A DNA stretch of 10,964 bases, taken from Bacteroidota bacterium. GTDB taxonomy: Bacteria > Bacteroidota > Bacteroidia > Flavobacteriales > Weeksellaceae. Made by a program: the position numbers and the translations under genes. Location: the NCBI GenBank assembly GCA_023394415.1, contig JAEXAR010000042.1, forward strand, positions 1 to 10,964, read 5' to 3'. This document shows positions 1 through 6,043 of this stretch, piece by piece. The notes below the pieces were generated by a model that saw only the letters and a program-made list of their open reading frames with translations, ran no database searches and was not told where the DNA came from. How positions within the stretch are numbered: position 1 is the stretch's first letter; each line of letters begins with the position of its first letter.

Positions 1-82
1 AATCGTCTGTTCCAATGTCACCTTTGTGATATCTCTTTATAGCTTTTAATTTAAAGTCTACTGAATATTTACTTTTCCCCAT
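1..82 (-). CDS. IS3-family (IS150-like) transposase OrfA, N-terminal fragment cut by the window edge
   Basis: Reading leftward from an ATG at 82 there is an open frame of 27 codons that runs off the window. It begins MGKSKYSVDFKLKAIKRY and continues with a His-Lys-Gly-Asp-Ile-Gly-Thr stretch. A basic start followed by an F-K-L-K-A-hydrophobic pattern is typical of the first helix of the helix-turn-helix domain in IS3-family OrfA proteins, which bind the element's terminal inverted repeats. The start is fixed by the element end at about 126: the ATG lies 44 bp inside it, the usual place for OrfA in this family. The rest of OrfA, the frameshift site and the DDE catalytic OrfB would lie to the left and cannot be assessed. 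The ATG directly follows a hairpin and T-tract that may limit its expression. Family assignment is good; the exact IS group is inferred. Confidence 0.75.
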   Translation of the reverse strand, partial: MGKSKYSVDFKLKAIKRYHKGDIGTDD

Positions 83-120
83 AAAAAATGCCCCTAAAAA
101 GTGTCTAACTTTTTGGGGGC
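83..120 (-). terminator. Hairpin plus T-tract in the insertion-sequence leader
   Basis: Bases 108-120 and 90-102 form a 13-bp stem with a single G:T wobble and a 5-nt loop at 103-107. On the minus strand the stem is followed by one A and six T's (88-83), and the transposase ATG comes immediately after at 82. The form is that of an intrinsic terminator facing transcription arriving from rplY. In RNA, the same stem would sit seven bases ahead of the start codon. Hairpins that shield transposase genes from outside transcription are known in other insertion sequences; that role here is inferred. Confidence 0.6.
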
Positions 121-158
121 AGTCCAAGACAGGTTTTTTTATTTAGAAAAATTGTTTC

Positions 159-812
159 TTATTCTGCAGACTCAGCAGCTGGAGCTTCAGCAGCAGGTGC
201 TTCACCTTCAGCAACTACAACTTCTTCTTCATCTTCATCATCCATTGCAGCAGCACCTCCTTTCATTGCATTTCTAGACATCTTCACAGCAACAACAACC
301 GCATTATCAGGATGCATAAAATTGTATTTGTCTGATTTTAGACTTTCTACATAAAGTTTATTTCCAATTTTAAGTGGAGTAACATCAACCACGATTTCAT
401 CCGGCAAGTTTGCAGGAATTGCTTTCAGTTTAAGTTTTCTGAATGACTGACGAAGTACACCACCAGCAACAACACCTTTTGCACGACCTGTAATTCTTAC
501 AGGAACTTCCATAATAACCGGCTTATCGTCAGCTAACTGATAGAAGTCTACGTGAAGGATCTTGTCTGTAATAGGGTGAAACTGGATGTCCTGAAGTACG
601 GCAGGAATTGTTTGTCCGTCAACCTCAATAGATACCGTGTGTGCTTCAGGAGTGTAAACTAAGTTTTTGAATGATTTCTCTTCTGTAGAGAAGTTCAAAG
701 GTTCACCACCTCCATAAACAACACAAGGAACTAATTCAGCATCACGTAAAGCTTTTGTAGACTTTTTGCCCACGCTTTCTCTTTTTGTACCTTGAATTGT
801 AATAGATTTCAT
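159..812 (-). CDS. rplY: 50S ribosomal protein L25/general stress protein Ctc
   Basis: Encodes 217 residues. L25 of the long Ctc (TL5) type binds 5S rRNA in the large ribosomal subunit. Residues 1-95 match the L25 N-terminal beta-barrel domain, with the early G-T-K-R-E-S-V-G-K-K segment, V-V-Y-G-G at 31-35 and H-P-I-T-D-K-I-L-H-V-D-F-Y at 79-91. Residues 96-180 match the C-terminal TL5/Ctc domain. An acidic, alanine-rich tail (about 185-217) closes the protein, as in many Bacteroidota L25 proteins. I use the ATG at 812 rather than an in-frame ATG at 842 (ten residues longer). The family begins at M-K-S-I-T-I, and a promoter -7 element lies at 840-847, so the longer start would precede the mRNA. 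Upstream prs has its own terminator, so rplY appears to be transcribed alone. Downstream is an insertion sequence. Confidence 0.95.
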   Translation of the reverse strand: MKSITIQGTKRESVGKKSTKALRDAELVPCVVYGGGEPLNFSTEEKSFKNLVYTPEAHTVSIEVDGQTIPAVLQDIQFHPITDKILHVDFYQLADDKPVIMEVPVRITGRAKGVVAGGVLRQSFRKLKLKAIPANLPDEIVVDVTPLKIGNKLYVESLKSDKYNFMHPDNAVVVAVKMSRNAMKGGAAAMDDEDEEEVVVAEGEAPAAEAPAAESAE

Positions 813-839
813 TATAAAAATGTTTAAATTTTGAGAGTG

Positions 840-847
840 CAAAAATA
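840..847 (-). promoter_or_regulatory. Predicted rplY promoter, -7 element
   Basis: The minus strand reads TATTTTTG here, an exact match to the Bacteroidetes -7 consensus TAnnTTTG. It lies 27 bp before the rplY ATG at 812 and just after the prs terminator. At the optimal 19-nt distance the -33 site is TTTT (867-870) instead of TTTG, so the match is partial. In such AT-rich DNA chance matches occur, but the position between terminator and gene is what is expected. Confidence 0.45.
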
Positions 848-861
848 GAAATTTTTCTTGA

Positions 862-893
862 AATAAAAAAACCTTCTGATAAAGAAGGTTTTA
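862..893 (-). terminator. Intrinsic terminator of prs
   Basis: On the minus strand an AAAACCTTCT arm and an AGAAGGTTTT arm enclose a short loop (plus-strand arms 868-877 and 883-892), followed by a run of T's. It starts about 17 nt past the prs stop codon and fits a Rho-independent terminator for leftward transcription. Confidence 0.8.
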
Positions 894-909
894 GATTTTT
901 GTTTTTTAC

Positions 910-1848
910 TTAGATAATAAACTTATCACTGATAGATTTATGTTCGTGAACCATCTTCATTACATCAGCAAAAAGTTCAGCGCTTGAAAGCACTTTTATT
1001 TTGTTTGAAAGTTCGGTTTTCACAGGAATGGTGTCGGTTACAATTACCTCAACTAATTGTGAATTGTTGATGTTTTCATAAGCTTTTCCCGAAAGTACAG
1101 GATGTGTTGCCATTGCTCTCACGGATTTTGCTCCATTTTTAAGGAGAATGTCAGCAGCTTTACATAGTGTTCCTGCAGTATCAATCATATCATCAATGAG
1201 GATCACGTTTCTATCCGTTACATCACCTATGAGGAACATTTCTTCTACTACATTGGCCTTTTTACGCTCTTTGTATGCAATAACCACTTCTGCACCAAGA
1301 TGTCCTGCATAATTTTTTGCTCTTTTGGCACCACCCATGTCTGGGGAAGCAATGGTAAGATTATCTAGGTTTAAAGATTTAATATAGTCTACAAAAATTG
1401 TAGAAGCGTAAAGATGATCCACCGGAATTTCGAAAAATCCTTGAATTTGGTCTGCGTGCAAATCCATAGTCATAATTCTGGTGGCTCCGGCTGCTGTAAG
1501 TAGATTGGCTACCAATTTGGCTCCTATTGGTGCTCTTGGTTTGTCTTTTCTGTCTTGTCTTGCAAGTCCGTAATAAGGGATAACAACAGTAATGCTTTTT
1601 GCAGAAGCTCTTTTAGCAGCATCAATCATCAAAAGGAGTTCTAGAAGATTATCTGCCGGTGGAAATGTGGAGCCGATAAGAAAAACGCGTCCGCCTCTTA
1701 CTGAAGTATCTAAAACGGGCTCGAATTCGCCATCACTAAACTCCTGAAAATTAATTTTTCCCATTTCTTGCCCATAGTGTTCAGCAATTTTTTCTGCCAA
1801 AGCTTTAGACGTTCTTGTTGAAAATAGGTAACTCGCCTGTTCTGCCAT
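910..1848 (-). CDS. prs: Ribose-phosphate pyrophosphokinase (PRPP synthetase)
   Basis: Encodes 312 residues, the normal length for class I bacterial PRPP synthetases. It transfers pyrophosphate from ATP to ribose 5-phosphate, giving the PRPP used in purine, pyrimidine, histidine, tryptophan and NAD synthesis. Visible motifs are F-S-D-G-E (37-41), the ATP-binding R-Q-D-R-K-D (97-102), the metal- and ATP-binding M-D-L-H-A-D-Q-I-Q-G-F-F (128-139), S-P-D-M-G-G (168-173) and the PRPP loop VILIDDMIDTAGT (215-227). The frame stays open for eight more codons up to 1872, but the family begins at about M-A-E-Q-A. A -7 promoter element at 1870-1877 overlaps the longer start, so I choose the ATG at 1848. 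A terminator follows at 862-893, which makes this a single-gene unit. A second PRPP-linked gene, apt, lies 3.7 kb upstream in a separate unit. Confidence 0.96.
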   Translation of the reverse strand: MAEQASYLFSTRTSKALAEKIAEHYGQEMGKINFQEFSDGEFEPVLDTSVRGGRVFLIGSTFPPADNLLELLLMIDAAKRASAKSITVVIPYYGLARQDRKDKPRAPIGAKLVANLLTAAGATRIMTMDLHADQIQGFFEIPVDHLYASTIFVDYIKSLNLDNLTIASPDMGGAKRAKNYAGHLGAEVVIAYKERKKANVVEEMFLIGDVTDRNVILIDDMIDTAGTLCKAADILLKNGAKSVRAMATHPVLSGKAYENINNSQLVEVIVTDTIPVKTELSNKIKVLSSAELFADVMKMVHEHKSISDKFII

Positions 1849-1869
1849 TTTTACTTTTTTAGATTCGCA

Positions 1870-1877
1870 CAAATTTA
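1870..1877 (-). promoter_or_regulatory. Predicted prs promoter, -7 element
   Basis: The minus strand reads TAAATTTG, an exact TAnnTTTG match, 21 bp before the prs ATG at 1848. No good TTTG -33 element is found at the usual distance, so support is the -7 box and its position only. I see no terminator between the upstream YdeI-like gene and prs, so some read-through is also possible. Confidence 0.45.
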
Positions 1878-1929
1878 AGAAAAAATTAACACAGGCGGAA
1901 TTGCTTCTTATATTAAATATTTGGAGATT

Positions 1930-2541
1930 TTATTTTTTCTCATATTTCCAGTTGCGGCCTTTTCCCTCTAAAATCCATTCTATAGCTTGTTGTATTCTTT
2001 TATTTCTTGTAGCTTCGGTTTTAGCATCAGCAATCCACATATTATATTCTTTTCTGAATGATGGTGAAGATTTCTGAAAAATCTCTTTTGCTTTTTCGTT
2101 AGCATTAAGAGAGGCTTGAAATGCTTCAGGAATTTCAGTTTCAGTTTTCGAAGGGGTGGATTTTTTTAGGGTTACGCCCATATCAGTAAGTTCCATCGCT
2201 TCTTTTATACAAGCTTTAAGTTGGGCTTTGGAAGGTAAATCTTCTATTTTGGTAATTTTGCCCAAATTGAACATTGAGTTTTTCTCCCTGTCTTTGGTAA
2301 TTTCTTTCATCGTTTTCATCTCGCTTTCGAGCCAAAATCCAAAAGCACAATGCGCTTTGAATGCTGACATAGAACATAGAATTCTGTTTTTATATAAAAA
2401 ATTTGGAAAACTCCATTTCATGGCTTCTTCAACATCGGGACAATATTCGTGTACAGTTTCGCGAATGTATTCTAAAATTGGTTTGGCAAAAGGCTGTGCT
2501 TTTTCTATATAAGCATCTATTTTTGGTTCAGTTTTAGGCAT
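1930..2541 (-). CDS. YdeI/OmpD-associated family protein with DUF1801-like domain
   Basis: Encodes 203 residues, cytosolic, without signal peptide or membrane segment. Residues about 15-115 resemble the DUF1801 fold (also called YdhG-like), with the characteristic P-D-V-E-E-A-M-K-W-S-F-P-N-F at 35-48 and a following K-A-H-C-A-F-G-F-W at 62-70. Residues about 137-197 match the helical C-terminal region of YdeI/OmdA proteins: P-E-A-F, then S-F-R-K-E-Y-x-x-W-I, then A-K-T-E-A-T-R-N-K-R-I and a final G-K-G-R-N-W-K. Members are annotated as bacteriocin-protection or OmpD-associated proteins. The biochemical function is not established, and context gives no help since it sits alone between ypfJ and prs. 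The ATG at 2541 gives the standard family N-terminus. Family call is confident; the role is unknown. Confidence 0.85.
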   Translation of the reverse strand: MPKTEPKIDAYIEKAQPFAKPILEYIRETVHEYCPDVEEAMKWSFPNFLYKNRILCSMSAFKAHCAFGFWLESEMKTMKEITKDREKNSMFNLGKITKIEDLPSKAQLKACIKEAMELTDMGVTLKKSTPSKTETEIPEAFQASLNANEKAKEIFQKSSPSFRKEYNMWIADAKTEATRNKRIQQAIEWILEGKGRNWKYEKK

Positions 2542-2586
2542 TATATTTTGGTTTTAATGGTTCAAGCAGTTAAATCTTAAAAACTT

Positions 2587-2629
2587 CTACTAAAAATAAA
2601 AATTCCTTCACGAAGTCGGAAGGAATTTT
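2587..2629 (-). terminator. Intrinsic terminator of the zinc metallopeptidase gene
   Basis: Plus-strand arms 2599-2609 and 2619-2629 pair over 11 bp around a 9-nt loop. On the minus strand the stem is followed by TTTATTTTTA. It begins about 20 nt after the peptidase stop codon, so transcription from that gene should end before the YdeI-like gene. Confidence 0.8.
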
Positions 2630-2649
2630 AAAAAATATTTTATTTGAGA

Positions 2650-3504
2650 TTATCTTAATAACTGATCAAAAGTATTTCCCTGACGAATGTTTCCGGAATT
2701 ATAACCTTTCATAAACCATTCTTTTCTCTGTGCAGAGCTTCCGTGTGTAAACCCTTCCTGATTAACGTAACCTTGCGAACGTTTCTGAATGTTATCATCA
2801 CCCACAGCTTCCGCAGCACTCATTGCAGCTTCTAAATCACCTGGCTCAAGAAAATTTTCTCTATCATTAGAATATCTTGCCCAAAGTCCTGCATAGAAAT
2901 CTGCTTGCAGTTCGGTTGCTACTGAAACTCTATTCAAATCAGCTTCAGAATATCTTCCGCTGCGTCTTAACTGTTCTGTTTTTCCTAAAGTTCCCAGTAC
3001 ATTTTGTACGTGGTGTCCCATCTCGTGTGCCAATACATAAGCAACTGAAAATTCTGTAACCTGTGCGCCAAATCTGTTTTGCAACTCACGGAAGAAACTT
3101 AAGTCCATATAAACAGTCTCATCGTTCGGACAATAGAATGGTCCCATTGCTGCTTGAGCTGTACCACAACCGGATTGCGTCACCCCTTCAAACATCACCA
3201 CTTTTGCAGGTCTGTACTGCATGCCATTTTCCTGAAAAATTTTTGCCCAAGTTTGTTCATTTTCAGCGGTTAGCATACTGACGAACTGAGTTACTTGTTT
3301 TTCTTCTGCTGAAAGTTCACGCTGTTCAGTTTGTGGCCCTGCGCTTCCCATTCCTGAAGATAAAATTGCAGAAGGATCACCTCCTAAAAAGAAAATAACA
3401 GCTGCAATAATAAGTGTTATTAATCCGCCTCCGAGTAATCCTCCTCCGCCACCCATTCCGCGTCGGTCTTCAACATTACCACTTCGGTCTTCTGTCCATT
3501 TCAT
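2650..3504 (-). CDS. ypfJ: Neutral zinc metallopeptidase, YpfJ family
   Basis: Encodes 284 residues. The N-terminus carries the usual W-x-E-D-R-S-x-N-V-E-D-R-R pattern (3-15), a Gly-rich stretch (17-27) and one hydrophobic segment (28-40). The catalytic part probably lies outside the cytoplasm. The zinc site is HEMGHH at 160-165 (H160 and H164 ligands, E161 catalytic), and E198 in the following E-L-Q-A-D is the likely third ligand. Cys113 and Cys125 flank a conserved region and could form a disulphide. The last third has the family's G-D-D, F-T-H-G-S-S-A-Q-R and W-F-x-x-G-Y motifs (about 235-268). The protein appears intact and of normal length. The physiological substrate of this family is not known. 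It is probably a single-gene unit: a terminator follows, and a decayed gene lies 39 bp upstream. Confidence 0.93.
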   Translation of the reverse strand: MKWTEDRSGNVEDRRGMGGGGGLLGGGLITLIIAAVIFFLGGDPSAILSSGMGSAGPQTEQRELSAEEKQVTQFVSMLTAENEQTWAKIFQENGMQYRPAKVVMFEGVTQSGCGTAQAAMGPFYCPNDETVYMDLSFFRELQNRFGAQVTEFSVAYVLAHEMGHHVQNVLGTLGKTEQLRRSGRYSEADLNRVSVATELQADFYAGLWARYSNDRENFLEPGDLEAAMSAAEAVGDDNIQKRSQGYVNQEGFTHGSSAQRKEWFMKGYNSGNIRQGNTFDQLLR

Positions 3505-3543
3505 ATAAAAGATAGTTTATTTGTTGTGTTAAATTTACAAAAA

Positions 3544-4148
3544 TTATTTGTTCAGCATATCTTTTTTAAGCCAGTATGAAGTTGCTTGATAAGCCGATAC
3601 CGCATCATCAATCAAATTTTGTTCCGATTTTTTTGCTGGTATCTCTTCATAATCAATATTAAACTCTGCCGCTACCTTAGAATTGGGTTTTTGTATCAGT
3701 TGGTATTGTCTCGCTTTGTTTACAGGCGATATCACTGTAAGATAATTCGAATCTGCACTCTTTTATGCGGCAAAAACAGAAGTAATGCAAACAACACAGC
3801 TTTCAAACCTATAAAAGACATAGCAATGATGTCAACAGAACCACCATATTGCTTAAAAATATTGTTAGGGACAAAAGCAGTGTAGAGAAATGCTAAAACC
3901 AATAATCCTAAAAATATGTAACCATTTGGTTTTCTGTACTTTGAATTGGATAGAAAAATAAAATACAATGCAAGGAATGAACTTGCTAATGTTAAAACCA
4001 GTATATCATTAATAATACCGATAAACAAAACTTTCAAAATTTCAAAAAATGAAAAATCTGCAGTTGTGATGGGATGAAAAAAGAAAATTATCCTTAAAAC
4101 TAACGATATTAAGAGATAAAAACCTCCCAAATAAAGGAAAGGTTTTAT
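3544..4148 (-). pseudogene. Remnant of an LTA-synthase-family (phosphoglycerol transferase) membrane protein, catalytic domain deleted
   Basis: Two pieces lie end to end in different frames. The 5' piece (3732 to about 4130) encodes some 132 residues with several hydrophobic segments. It resembles the N-terminal membrane part of flavobacterial LTA-synthase/sulfatase-fold proteins, with F-F-E-I-L-K-V-L-F-I-G, S-N-S-K-Y-R-K-P-N-G-Y and L-L-L-F-L-P-H-K-R motifs. It stops at TGA (3732). The 3' piece (3544 to about 3750) encodes 63 residues ending in a tail that could be the same family's C-terminus. No sulfatase-type metal site or catalytic Thr lies between, so an internal deletion plus frameshift is likely. 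The 5' piece has no ATG start. Its frame could begin at TTG (4130), and upstream, just after a stop, the frame has ATA (4146-4148) where an initiator would be expected. Assignment is from remembered family patterns. The alternative is a small membrane protein plus a separate short gene starting at GTG 3735. Confidence 0.55.
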
Positions 4149-4196
4149 TTAATTTAAAACATCTTTATAGAATTGGTGAAATAAAGCTAGCTAATT

Positions 4197-4706
4197 CTAG
4201 AAACCAATATGAGTTTTTTTGCCTGAAAGATTTCTTCTAAAATCAATCATTTTAAGAGCTGTAACAGCAGCTTCAACTCCTTTGTTGCCAAGATCTCCAC
4301 CGCTTCTTGCAACAGACTGTTCTTTGGTGTCATCGGTTAAAACACAAAAAATAGTGGGAGTATCAGTAAGAATGTTGCAATCTTTTATCCCTTGTGATAC
4401 GGCAGAACAAACATAATCGAAATGTGGGGTTTCGCCACGGATGACGCAACCAATAGCAATTACCGCATCAAACTTTCTTTCTTTACAAAGTTGCATAGAC
4501 GCATAAGACAGTTCGAAAGCGCCTGGAACTGGAAATAATTTAATATTTTCTTTTTTTACACCCTCTTTTTCAAGAATTTCTAAAGCTGCATCACGTAAAT
4601 TAAACGTTACAAAATCATTCCACTCTGAAAACACAATGCCGATGTTATAATCATCGGCATTTGTAATATTTAGGGGCTTATAATCTGAAAGATTTACCGT
4701 TGCCAT
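4197..4706 (-). CDS. ribH: 6,7-dimethyl-8-ribityllumazine synthase
   Basis: Encodes 169 residues. This enzyme condenses 5-amino-6-ribitylaminouracil with 3,4-dihydroxy-2-butanone 4-phosphate, the penultimate step of riboflavin synthesis, in the cytosol. Recognisable sites are S-E-W-N (27-30), the P-G-A-F-E-L motif (61-66), the phosphate-binding G-C-V-I-R-G-E-T-P-H-F (86-96) with the probable catalytic His95, and the C-terminal R-x-G-G-x-x-G-N-K-G (134-143) with Arg134. Length and motif order are normal for the family. It follows the TPR gene after only 3 bp, so the two should share one transcript from the promoter at 5432-5462. No FMN riboswitch fits in the short leader of that transcript, so control by this route is not seen. 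I find no convincing terminator in the 48 bp after the stop. Confidence 0.97.
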   Translation of the reverse strand: MATVNLSDYKPLNITNADDYNIGIVFSEWNDFVTFNLRDAALEILEKEGVKKENIKLFPVPGAFELSYASMQLCKERKFDAVIAIGCVIRGETPHFDYVCSAVSQGIKDCNILTDTPTIFCVLTDDTKEQSVARSGGDLGNKGVEAAVTALKMIDFRRNLSGKKTHIGF

Positions 4707-4709
4707 ATT

Positions 4710-5411
4710 TTAGTAGTATTTTACCATTTCAATGTAAGAATCAGACATACCGTTATCATATTCTTTATACTTTTCGTCAATAGCAGAGAAGTATTTTTTA
4801 GCTTCAGCATTTTTCTTAAGAGCCAAAGCCATAATTCCAGCTTTTCTGGTAAAGTAGTATGATGTATAAGGATCGTCTGATGCAGATGAAGCTTTATCTA
4901 AAAGTGAAAGAGCATCATCAGCTTTATTAAGGTTTGCAGAAGCATCTGCCATTGCTCCATATTTCAAAGCCATTAAAATTTTATTATCCGAAGAAAAATT
5001 GTCAAGCAAATCGTAAGCTTCCTTATATTTCCCTTCTTTAAATTTTAAAAGTCCCGCATTGTAGGCGGACAATTTACCCGCATCTGTATTAGAATTGTTT
5101 TTATAAGTTCCTAAAAACCCGGGATTTGCAGCAGATTTACCACCAAGAGCTTCAGCCGTTTTACCATTCTGCAGATTTGCCATTGCAGAAAGATAGCCTT
5201 TGGTTGCTTCCTCATTTTTTGGAGCTACTACAAATTGTTGGTAAGCAAAATAACCTAATACTGCCAATATCAAACCTCCGAATATCATTGAAAGAAGCTT
5301 TGAGTTTTTCTCTAAAAAACGCTCTGTCTGTAACGCTTCTCTGTCAAGATCTTTAAAAAACTCAACCGTTTCTTTTCCTTCTACTTCTTTTTTGTTTGTA
5401 AGTTTTGCCAT
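4710..5411 (-). CDS. Membrane-anchored tetratricopeptide-repeat protein
   Basis: Encodes 233 residues. A charged cytoplasmic N-terminus (1-38) is followed by one membrane helix (about 39-59) and a periplasmic region rich in short helix pairs. TPR-like units with A-Y-N-A-G-x-x-x-F-x-x-G-K-Y-x-E-A-Y (116-133), an A-D-A-S-A-N-L-N-K-A-D-D-A unit (155-167) and a third near 187-212 make a scaffold for protein contacts. The layout resembles YfgM-type proteins, which work near the secretion and outer-membrane assembly machinery, but that role is inferred. The gene is 3 bp upstream of ribH and shares its promoter. The pairing looks like convenience or co-expression, since nothing in the TPR protein suggests flavin chemistry. 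The ATG at 5411 gives a sensible N-terminus and lies 21 bp from the -7 box. Confidence 0.88.
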   Translation of the reverse strand: MAKLTNKKEVEGKETVEFFKDLDREALQTERFLEKNSKLLSMIFGGLILAVLGYFAYQQFVVAPKNEEATKGYLSAMANLQNGKTAEALGGKSAANPGFLGTYKNNSNTDAGKLSAYNAGLLKFKEGKYKEAYDLLDNFSSDNKILMALKYGAMADASANLNKADDALSLLDKASSASDDPYTSYYFTRKAGIMALALKKNAEAKKYFSAIDEKYKEYDNGMSDSYIEMVKYY

Positions 5412-5431
5412 AATTCTTTTTGAATGAGGTG

Positions 5432-5462
5432 CAAATTTAATTGTTTCTTAATGATTTACAAA
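5432..5462 (-). promoter_or_regulatory. Bacteroidetes-type promoter for the TPR-ribH unit
   Basis: On the minus strand TTTG (5462-5459) is followed by exactly 19 nt and then TAAATTTG (5439-5432). Both elements and their spacing match the consensus of the primary sigma factor in Bacteroidota (TTTG, 19-20 nt, TAnnTTTG). Transcription would start about 5-8 nt downstream, leaving a leader of roughly 15 nt before the TPR gene's ATG at 5411. This is the strongest promoter candidate in the window. Confidence 0.7.
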
Positions 5463-5503
5463 ATTATGACTGTAAATAATGATAATAACCCATTGATGAG
5501 AAA

Positions 5504-6040
5504 TTAATACTCTAGAATACTATAAACATCAGCGTTATATTTTTGGAGTCTGGCTTCACCATTCAATTCTTTCAAACCGATTAAAAAGCTGAATTGGGAA
5601 ACTTCCCCGCCTTGTTTTTCTACCAATCTTGCAGCAGCGTCTGTGGTTCCTCCTGTTGCTAATAAATCGTCGTGGATAAGAACTCTTTGTCCCGGCTTAA
5701 GTTGGCCTTCTCGCATTTCAATTTCTGAAGAGCCATATTCTAAATCATATTTTTGAGAAACAAAAGGAGGCGGTAATTTTCCTTTTTTTCTTATTAAAAT
5801 GAAAGGCACTTCCAACGCAACAGCGATAGCGATTCCGAAAAGATAGCCACGGCTTTCAATACCGCAAACAACATCAATTTTACCTCTGCTGAAATTAGCC
5901 AAATCTGCAATTACCTCTTCATAAAGTTTTGGATTAAGAAAAATCGGTGTAATATCTTTAAACTGAATTCCCGGTTGAGGAAAATCCGGAATATTTTGAA
6001 TTGTTTCTTCAAGTTTTTTTATAAGTTCCTGTGTTGCCAT
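5504..6040 (-). CDS. apt: Adenine phosphoribosyltransferase
   Basis: Encodes 178 residues, typical for the enzyme that converts adenine and PRPP to AMP in purine salvage (cytosolic, usually a dimer). Visible are the N-terminal I-P-D-F-P-Q-P-G-I-x-F-K-D-I-T-P (17-32), E-S-R-G-Y-L-F-G (62-69), the flexible-loop region R-K-K-G-K-L-P (84-90), and the PRPP-binding VLIHDDLLATGGT (120-132). All expected motifs are present and the length is normal. The ATG at 6040 lies 3 bp after the stop codon of the upstream lipoprotein gene, so both are probably on one transcript. No clear terminator follows the stop at 5504; the TPR-ribH promoter lies in the same gap. The product needs PRPP made by the nearby prs. 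Confidence 0.96.
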   Translation of the reverse strand: MATQELIKKLEETIQNIPDFPQPGIQFKDITPIFLNPKLYEEVIADLANFSRGKIDVVCGIESRGYLFGIAIAVALEVPFILIRKKGKLPPPFVSQKYDLEYGSSEIEMREGQLKPGQRVLIHDDLLATGGTTDAAARLVEKQGGEVSQFSFLIGLKELNGEARLQKYNADVYSILEY

Positions 6041-6043
6041 TTT

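Larger units (their letters stand above)
1..126 (-). mobile_element. IS3-family insertion sequence, left-inverted-repeat end (incomplete)
   Basis: The outer end reads TGGACTGCCCCCAAAAAGTT on the minus strand, starting at 126. This is a TG-initiated, C-rich terminal repeat of the kind seen in the IS150 subgroup of IS3. A transposase OrfA start follows inside, in the orientation expected for the upstream end of the element. Only about 126 bp are in the window, so the other end, the target duplication and the intactness of the transposase cannot be checked. IS3 elements usually duplicate 3-4 bp, so the adjacent AGA or AGAC at 127-130 would be this side's copy. The element sits 32 bp past the rplY stop codon and points in the same direction as rplY. 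Confidence 0.75.

Noticed and set aside
813..842. Longer rplY start at 842
   Set aside because: It would begin upstream of the predicted transcript start and adds ten residues not typical of L25.
1849..1872. Longer prs start at 1872
   Set aside because: It overlaps the predicted -7 promoter element and adds eight residues outside the family N-terminus.
2156..2512. 118-codon open frame on the plus strand
   Set aside because: It lies wholly inside the YdeI-like gene on the other strand, shows no recognisable family and has no promoter; it is a reading-frame shadow.
3586..3885. 99-codon plus-strand frame across the decayed membrane-protein gene
   Set aside because: The minus-strand pieces have coherent hydrophobic patterning and family-like motifs, whereas this frame is Cys/Arg/Ile-rich and looks random.
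4149..4196. Possible terminator after ribH containing an AGCTAGCT palindrome
   Set aside because: The palindrome is too short, has no loop and lacks a following T-tract on the minus strand.
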